Below, piece after piece: positions 5,183 to 5,457 of a stretch of DNA of 5,457 nucleotides (position 1 is the first letter of the stretch; every line of letters starts with the position of its first letter). This stretch comes from an uncultured Solobacterium sp. (GTDB lineage: Bacteria > Bacillota_I > Bacilli_A > Erysipelotrichales > Erysipelotrichaceae), in the NCBI GenBank assembly GCA_900554555.1, contig USIC01000069.1:1-5457 (forward strand). Direction: 5' to 3'. Both the position numbers and the translations under genes were made by a program. Below the pieces are notes generated by a model. It was not told the DNA's origin and ran no database searches. It worked only from the letters and a program-made list of their open reading frames with translations.

Positions 5183-5457
5183 TTATTTAGCGTTGTCTGC
5201 TGCACTTTGTCCAGAAATTCTACCGAATACTACAAAGTCAGCTACTGCATTACCACCTAAGCGGTTAGCACCGTGAACACCACCAGTTACTTCACCAGCA
5301 GCGTATAATCCAGAGATAGCTTCTCCCTTTTCGTTTAATACTTCTGCCTTAGGATTGATTACAATACCACCCATTGTATGGTGAACAGCTGGTGTAATCT
5401 TAATCGCATAGTATGGAGCTGTAGCCAATGGATTTGCGAAGCTTGTACGACCAAATT
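5183..5457 (-). CDS. FAD-dependent fumarate reductase-like flavoprotein, C-terminal 90 residues (start outside window)
   Basis: The frame is open from the right edge to TAA at 5185-5183 and gives 90 residues of a protein whose family is usually about 450-600 aa or longer. The fragment contains [27 protein letters not shown] and G-A-N-R-L-G-G-N. Together these are diagnostic of the soluble fumarate reductase/flavocytochrome c/urocanate reductase group. The His of H-H-T-M-G-G and the Arg of G-A-N-R-L-G-G correspond to the substrate-binding His504 and Arg544 of Shewanella flavocytochrome c3. G-L-Y-A-A-G-E is the FAD-contacting element near the C-terminus. The proton-donor Arg and the nucleotide-binding N-terminus are outside the window, so the substrate (fumarate, urocanate or another enoate) cannot be told. 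An in-frame TTG at 5428 is internal, because similarity continues upstream of it. A terminator follows. Confidence 0.93.
   Translation of the reverse strand, partial: FGRTSFANPLATAPYYAIKITPAVHHTMGGIVINPKAEVLNEKGEAISGLYAAGEVTGGVHGANRLGGNAVADFVVFGRISGQSAADNAK

Overview
The window looks like ordinary chromosomal DNA from a low-GC, Gram-positive-type bacterium (Bacillota). The evidence is the recU-ponA gene pair, strong AGGAGG-type ribosome binding sites, a TTG start, U-rich hairpin terminators, and a class A penicillin-binding protein with FN3-like and PASTA-like C-terminal modules. An anaerobic, host-associated firmicute (for example the Erysipelotrichales) would fit the fumarate-reductase-like flavoprotein and the overall protein style. 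That placement is inference from memory, not a search result.

Layout. On the + strand, the 3' part of recU (Holliday junction resolvase, 1-311) overlaps by 11 bp the start of ponA (class A PBP, 301-2973). A hairpin terminator with a UUCG loop directly follows ponA. Next is a free-standing unit with a near-consensus promoter (3011-3039), a strong RBS, a TTG-started 53-codon gene of unknown function (3109-3270), and a terminator (3311-3346) that appears to serve both strands. On the - strand, reading from the right edge, are the last 90 codons of an FAD-dependent fumarate-reductase-like flavoprotein (5183-5457), its hairpin terminator (5144-5170), a 307-aa uncharacterised protein (4202-5125), and after a 74-bp gap a ZIP-family metal transporter (3345-4127). 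The transporter ends convergently against the small gene.

How the genes work together. recU and ponA form the known Bacillota pairing of chromosome-segregation/recombination and septal/peripheral peptidoglycan synthesis, probably translationally coupled here. The - strand pair (307-aa protein then ZIP transporter) could be one transcript, although tandem TATAAT boxes in the gap suggest that the transporter may also have its own promoter. No link between the two strands' genes is visible apart from the shared terminator.

There is no RNA gene, CRISPR array, insertion sequence or phage signature. The observations most worth following are the replacement of the conserved motif III glutamate (and arginine) in the PBP glycosyltransferase domain, and the isolated 53-aa gene with its own promoter and terminator. 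I do not see a convincing new multi-gene system in this window.
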